DNA from: Chloroflexi bacterium RBG_16_64_43
GTDB lineage: Bacteria; Chloroflexota; Anaerolineae; Anaerolineales; RBG-16-64-43
Direction of reading: 5' to 3'
DNA length: 8,980 nt
Assembly (NCBI GenBank): GCA_001796965.1
Contig: MGOA01000089.1
Span: 1-8,980, forward strand
Below, one piece after another: positions 6,646 through 8,980 of this stretch. How positions within the stretch are numbered: the stretch's first letter is position 1; every line of letters begins with the position of its first letter. The translations under genes were made by a program, and so were the position numbers. Below the pieces are notes generated by a model, which worked only from the letters and a program-made list of their open reading frames with translations, made no database searches and was not told the origin of the DNA.

Positions 6646-7503
6646 TCAAACCGCAAAAAAGCTGACGCCCACGGTGCCCGGGCCAGAGTGCACGGCGAGC
6701 GCCGGCGAGAGGCTGCCGACGATCACTTCCACGCACTCGATGACACCCTCGAAATTACGGCGCAATTCGCCGGCTTCTTCTGGCGCGCCGACGTGAGTGA
6801 AGGCGGCGCGCACCTTGGCTCCCTCTCCGACGAACTTGCGAGCGATTTGCACAATGCGCGCGTAGGCCGTCGGCCGGGTGCGCGCCACGCCCAGGGCCAC
6901 GATTGAACCCTGTTCGATGCCGATCAGGGGCTTGATGTTGAGCAGTGAGCCCACCAGGTGCTGGGCCCGCCCGATGCGCCCGCCCATGTAAAGATAGCGC
7001 AGCGTGTCGGCGGTCTGAATCATCATGGCGCGGCGCGAGACCTCAACGGCGCGGGCCGTCACCTCGCGCAGGCTAGCGCCTTGAAGCGCAATGCGCGCGG
7101 CTTCGATGGCGGCCCAGCCGTGCGACATCGCCACGCGCAAAGTGTCAACCACCTCCACTTGGACATCGGGCAACTTCTCGCGGAACATCGTGACGGCCGC
7201 CTTGCAGGATTGGTAGGCGCCGCTCCCCTTGGAGGTCATCGTCAGGGCGACGATCTGCTTCGTCGTGCGGGCCAGGTCCTGCAGAACGGCCAGGTAGTCT
7301 CCGGGGCTAGGGTTGGCGGTGGTGGGCAGGCTGACGGCCTGGCGCAGGTAAGCAACGAATTCGTCAGGCCGAATATCCACCATGTCCCGCAGGGTCTCAA
7401 GGCCACGATGCACGTAATACGGCACGAGGCGGATACCGAGTTGGGCAATCATGTCCTCGGGAATGCTGGCGGTTGTGTCGGTCAGGATCCCAACGGTGGC
7501 CAT
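6646..7503 (-). CDS. DegV family fatty-acid-binding protein
   Basis: This 285-residue protein is a full-length DegV family member. These proteins bind a fatty acid between two domains, and Gram-positive FakB relatives hand it to a fatty-acid kinase. The N-terminal domain starts with VGILTDTTASIPEDM, where the Thr/Ser after Asp is typical of the ligand-contacting loop, followed by LPTTANPSPGDYLAVL (about 79-94) and TMTSKGSGAYQSC (about 109-121). The second domain has the family signature TLRYLYMGGRIGRAQHLVGSLLNIKPLIG (about 175-203), and the C-terminus is HSGPGTVGVSFFAV. No kinase partner (FakA/DAK-like) is visible. GGAG lies 7 bases before the ATG. It is the first secure gene of the minus-strand group, followed by the MoaD-like and bactofilin genes. 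Confidence 0.95.
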   Translation of the reverse strand: MATVGILTDTTASIPEDMIAQLGIRLVPYYVHRGLETLRDMVDIRPDEFVAYLRQAVSLPTTANPSPGDYLAVLQDLARTTKQIVALTMTSKGSGAYQSCKAAVTMFREKLPDVQVEVVDTLRVAMSHGWAAIEAARIALQGASLREVTARAVEVSRRAMMIQTADTLRYLYMGGRIGRAQHLVGSLLNIKPLIGIEQGSIVALGVARTRPTAYARIVQIARKFVGEGAKVRAAFTHVGAPEEAGELRRNFEGVIECVEVIVGSLSPALAVHSGPGTVGVSFFAV

Positions 7504-7721
7504 TCAGGGTCTCCAGGTCCTACGGGCATGCGGGCATCCGGGCATGTGCCCGGGATGGCGCATACGTCGTCCCACTCGGGAAGTATAGCGCAAGAGTTCC
7601 AGGATGATTGTGGCGCCGGCGCCGTCGTGATATGCGCGCGGCCACAAGAAGGACAAGGTTGTCGAGGTTGTTCGCTTGATCTTCTCAATCGGACTTTGGG
7701 ATTGAGCGACGTTAATCGCAT
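7482..7721 (-). CDS. Possible small Cys-rich protein (uncertain)
   Basis: This 79-codon frame starts at an ATG with a near-ideal Shine-Dalgarno site, AGGAGG at 7727-7732 with 5-base spacing, and ends 22 bases inside degV, an overlap typical of coupled genes. Five Cys are present: a CPSC pair at about residues 23-26 followed by GRAH, which could hold zinc, then three single Cys at about 44, 55 and 61. Against it, third codon positions in the first half are only about half G/C, far below the neighbours, and the second half is Pro-rich and covers a tandem-repeat/palindrome block. I recognise no family. It may instead be the untranslated leader of degV. Confidence 0.33.
   Translation of the reverse strand: MRLTSLNPKVRLRRSSEQPRQPCPSCGRAHITTAPAPQSSWNSCAILPEWDDVCAIPGTCPDARMPVGPGDPEWPPLGS
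7523..7553. repeat. Tandem octamer CGGGCATN x3 and palindrome upstream of degV
   Basis: Three head-to-tail 8-base units (7523-7530, 7531-7538, 7539-7546), each beginning CGGGCAT, merge into an inverted repeat with arms CCGGGCA (7538-7544) and TGCCCGG (7547-7553) and a 2-base centre. The block starts 20 bases upstream of the degV start and could be an operator or a leader hairpin. It could also be coding for the uncertain small ORF. Confidence 0.5.
7582..7587 (-). promoter_or_regulatory. Possible -10 box for degV
   Basis: TATACT on the minus strand lies 79 bases upstream of the degV start, with the tandem octamer block between it and the gene. No good -35 hexamer is seen at 16-18 bases, and it falls inside the uncertain small ORF, so this is weak. 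Confidence 0.25.
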
Positions 7722-7732
7722 GGAGACCTCCT

Positions 7733-8020
7733 GCTTATCACGAAACGAAGGGGCCAACCACGTCGGGGGAACTGATGCGTCTGGGTACTCTCACCAATCG
7801 ACGCTCGGCCAGAAAACGTGCAACGCCTCATGACCATCGCACGCTACGGCAGATGCTGGACCGCTTATCGTAGGGCGCCGCCGGGATCGGCGCACTGGTT
7901 GCACCCGAAGGGTAGGGCAGACGCCGGACACAACTTGCCGGGATGAGGTACTCTTGGGAGGCAGGCAACATAGGAGCCGGCAGCTGTTAGTGAGCGTCCC
8001 CCAACCCGCCGCTCCAGCAA
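7733..8020. other. Intergenic stretch without recognised gene
   Basis: The stretch between the divergent minus-strand group and the DUF4332 gene holds no convincing ORF on either strand, no tRNA and no terminator with a U tract. The base composition is slightly less GC-rich than in the genes. It probably carries the divergent promoters, but I could not identify them. Confidence 0.5.
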
Positions 8021-8050
8021 GCACTTGGTACCTGAGCCCAGGCACTTGGT
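8021..8050 (+). promoter_or_regulatory. Direct repeats GCACTTGGT spaced 21 bp, possible operator
   Basis: The 9-base word GCACTTGGT occurs at 8021-8029 and 8042-8050, exactly 21 bases apart, which is about two helical turns and puts both copies on the same DNA face. The second copy ends 19 bases before the DUF4332 start codon, just ahead of its ribosome binding site. This layout fits a dimeric regulator site, but chance or a local duplication cannot be excluded. Confidence 0.4.
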
Positions 8051-8069
8051 TTCCGAAGCGGAGGATACG

Positions 8070-8282
8070 ATGAAGCTGATTGACATCGAAGGAATCGGAC
8101 GGGCCTACGCCGCCAAGCTGCGCAAGGTGGGCATTCGCAGCGTCGAGGGCCTGCTCAAAGCCGGCGCCAAGCTGAAGGCGCGCAAGGAAATCGCGAAGGT
8201 GGCCGGCTTCCAGGCCCGCACGATCCTCGAGTGGGTCAGCCGGGCAGATCTGTATCGCGTCAAGGGCGTCGCCCGTCAATAA
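8070..8282 (+). CDS. DUF4332 helix-hairpin-helix protein, N-terminal half ending at in-frame TAA
   Basis: These 70 codons encode the first helix-hairpin-helix unit of a DUF4332-type protein: MKLIDIEGIGRAYAAKLRKVG, then IRSVEGLLKAG, and the start of the second unit, LYRVKGVARQ. Such proteins usually carry two units of about 65 residues, with IEGIG and IKGVG hairpins that suggest nucleic-acid contact; their role is not established. The start at 8070 has GGAGG at 8060-8064 with 5-base spacing. The frame is closed by TAA at 8280-8282, just where relatives as I remember them have a Tyr before SDLLE, and the rest of the domain follows in the same frame. One base change (TAC or TAT to TAA) would explain this. 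A short product may still be made. Confidence 0.8.
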   Translation: MKLIDIEGIGRAYAAKLRKVGIRSVEGLLKAGAKLKARKEIAKVAGFQARTILEWVSRADLYRVKGVARQ

Positions 8283-8660
8283 TCGGATCTACTTGAGAAG
8301 TCTGGAGTCGACACGGTCGTCGAACTCGCCAAGCGCGATCCCGCCAAGCTCTTCGTGACAATGGGCGCTGTCAATCTCAAGAAGAACCTGGTCAATCAGA
8401 TGCCGACCATGAAGCAGATCGGCGCCTGGGTCCGGCAGGCTAAGCGGTTGCCGAGAATCGTCAGGTACATGCAGGCCGCTAAGAAGGGCCATCGGCTTCA
8501 AACCTTCACCCCTAACCCCTCCCCAAGCGAGTTGGGGTGTCAGCGCGGCATCGTCGAGCGGGGGGAGAGGAGTGGTTTTCAAGTCGGCGGGGGGCCGAAA
8601 GCCCCCCGCCGACTTGGGATTCTCCACCCCCTCTGCGCCAGGCTCCGCAAGGAGAGGTAA
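8283..8660 (+). pseudogene. C-terminal half of the DUF4332 gene after the in-frame stop
   Basis: Immediately after the TAA the same frame continues with family-like sequence: SDLLEKSGVDTVVELAKRDP, a middle VNLKKNLVNQMP, then IGAWVRQAKRLPRIVRY. Codon third positions remain strongly G/C, and no frameshift or further stop occurs over about 70 codons, so the break looks recent or the stop is tolerated. The family-like part ends near 8470; residues after about 8500 (TFTPNPSPSELG onward) are translated from the palindromic repeat and are probably not original, so the native stop was likely lost or displaced. The frame finally closes with TAA at 8658-8660. A GTG at 8355 could serve as restart but has no clear ribosome binding site. 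Confidence 0.72.
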
Positions 8661-8692
8661 GTTGCCACGCGGAGTGCGCGCAGGGGGTGAGG
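8503..8692. repeat. Palindromic GC-rich interspersed repeat (MITE-like)
   Basis: A non-coding element of about 190 bp is built from nested hairpins. The ends are short inverted repeats, TCACCCC at 8506-8512 and GGGGTGA at 8684-8690. Inside are CCCCAA-GCGAG-TTGGGG (8521-8537), a very strong central stem (8580-8616), and a small CTCC-GCAA-GGAG hairpin (8643-8654). The CACCCCTAACCCCTCCCC-type ends resemble repeats that I recall as dispersed in Chloroflexota and some other phyla. It carries no transposase, so any movement would need help from elsewhere. Boundaries are approximate because only one copy is seen. It overlaps the 3' end of the broken DUF4332 frame. Confidence 0.6.
8580..8616. other. 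Perfect 16-bp hairpin at the repeat centre
   Basis: Arms 8580-8595 and 8601-8616 pair perfectly around the loop CGAAA, with six consecutive G:C pairs next to the loop. No U tract follows on either strand, so a classical terminator is unlikely, although such a stem could stall transcription or protect an mRNA 3' end. Confidence 0.8.
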
Positions 8693-8748
8693 CGGGAGAT
8701 GGTTCCTTCCGCAGACTGTTCGTGTGTGTCGCGCGATACCGCTGGACT

Positions 8749-8774
8749 CCTCAGGCGTGGAAACCAGCCTGAGG
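8749..8774. other. Hairpin CCTCAGGC / GCCTGAGG
   Basis: Eight-base perfect arms (8749-8756 and 8767-8774) enclose a 10-base region in which TGG and CCA can also pair around AAA, leaving one bulged G. There is no U tract. It lies in the gene-free stretch between the repeat and the right-edge terminator. Function unknown. Confidence 0.5.
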
Positions 8775-8808
8775 GTAAGGGGGCGATACAGCAACTAAAG
8801 GAAACAGA

Positions 8809-8833
8809 AGCCGGGGCCACATTGACCCCGGCT
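8809..8833 (-). terminator. Probable terminator of the right-edge minus-strand gene
   Basis: AGCCGGGG (8809-8816) pairs with CCCCGGCT (8826-8833) across a 9-base loop. On the minus strand the hairpin is followed by a T-rich run (TTCTGTTTCCTTT), and it lies about 65 bases after the stop of the partial minus-strand ORF at the right edge. On the plus strand no U tract follows. Confidence 0.55.
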
Positions 8834-8898
8834 GCTTGATATTTCGGCTCGTGCGATATGCATTTCGCCGTGCGGCTTGTGCACATCATTCACGCAAG

Positions 8899-8980
8899 CT
8901 AGTTACGCAGCACGAGCGGCAGCATCACAAGCCAAGGCACAGGGATGTACGAGAAGCTTGATACTTCATGGCGGGTTCCT
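8899..8980 (-). CDS. Possible C-terminal end of a minus-strand gene, cut by the right edge
   Basis: Read on the minus strand, the frame from the window edge ends ...SYIPVPWLVMLPLVLRN with TAG at 8899-8901, giving 26 visible residues. The last stretch is hydrophobic with Pro and Trp and could be a membrane or signal-anchor-like tail. The main support is the terminator-like hairpin placed correctly downstream. The fragment is too short to assign a family, and other frames are also partly open here. Confidence 0.35.
   Translation of the reverse strand, partial: GTRHEVSSFSYIPVPWLVMLPLVLRN

Noticed and set aside
6958..7833. Long plus-strand ORF of 291 codons opposite degV
   Set aside because: It is antisense to the clear DegV gene, is His/Gly-rich as expected for a GC-rich shadow frame, and matches no family pattern.
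8070..8660. Programmed stop-codon readthrough as a firm call for the DUF4332 gene
   Set aside because: The context around the TAA shows no recognised readthrough signal or SECIS-like element that I can identify; a simple nonsense mutation is more economical, so readthrough is kept only as an option.
8512..8889. Minus-strand ORF across the repeat and right-hand spacer
   Set aside because: Much of it is translated from the palindromic repeat and hairpins, with no family pattern and no ribosome binding site.
1..8980. CRISPR array, tRNA, rRNA or integrase-type island
   Set aside because: No regularly spaced repeats, cloverleaf sequence, rRNA segments or transposase/integrase ORFs were found.

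Overview
The window looks like a piece of a GC-rich bacterial chromosome, most likely from the Chloroflexota (an Anaerolineae-like lineage). This is inferred from gene content and style, not from a marker gene: an alternative-complex-III-type respiratory module, a bactofilin, a DegV protein, a two-part helix-hairpin-helix DUF4332 protein, and a compact palindromic GC-rich repeat. No rRNA, tRNA, CRISPR array or transposase gene was seen.

Left half (1-5671, + strand): a tight five-gene operon for a membrane quinol-linked electron-transfer complex. In order it encodes a molybdopterin-oxidoreductase-fold subunit (cut by the left edge), a four-cluster ferredoxin-like subunit, an NrfD/ActC integral membrane subunit, an ActD (DUF3341) protein fused through an extra membrane helix to a mono-haem cytochrome c, and a second mono-haem cytochrome c that is probably a lipoprotein. 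The first three genes overlap by a few bases, and every visible start has a GGAGG-type ribosome binding site. The likely route is quinol at the NrfD subunit, through the Fe-S clusters, to the external haem c domains. The set resembles alternative complex III, but ActB is split into two genes and ActD is fused to an ActE-like cytochrome. No second NrfD subunit (ActF) or pentahaem ActA is visible; either could lie to the left of the window.

Middle (5785-7721): a perfect 13-bp hairpin with A and T flanks separates this operon from a convergent minus-strand group. Read in its own direction that group is a possible small Cys-rich ORF, degV, a MoaD/ThiS-like beta-grasp protein ending in Gly-Gly-Gly, and a bactofilin. 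A tandem octamer plus palindrome lies just upstream of degV.

Right part (7722-8980): a spacer, then a DUF4332 helix-hairpin-helix gene on the + strand that is interrupted by an in-frame TAA at 8280-8282, with recognisable homologous coding sequence continuing in the same frame. A palindromic repeat of about 190 bp (8503-8692) abuts or invades its 3' end. The last 290 bp hold hairpins and the possible C-terminal end of a minus-strand gene cut by the right edge.

The observations most worth a second look are the unusual architecture of the respiratory complex (split ActB, ActD-cytochrome c fusion, Cys-to-Thr change suggesting a [3Fe-4S] cluster), the single in-frame stop in the DUF4332 gene next to a repeat, and the 21-bp-spaced direct repeats in front of that gene.
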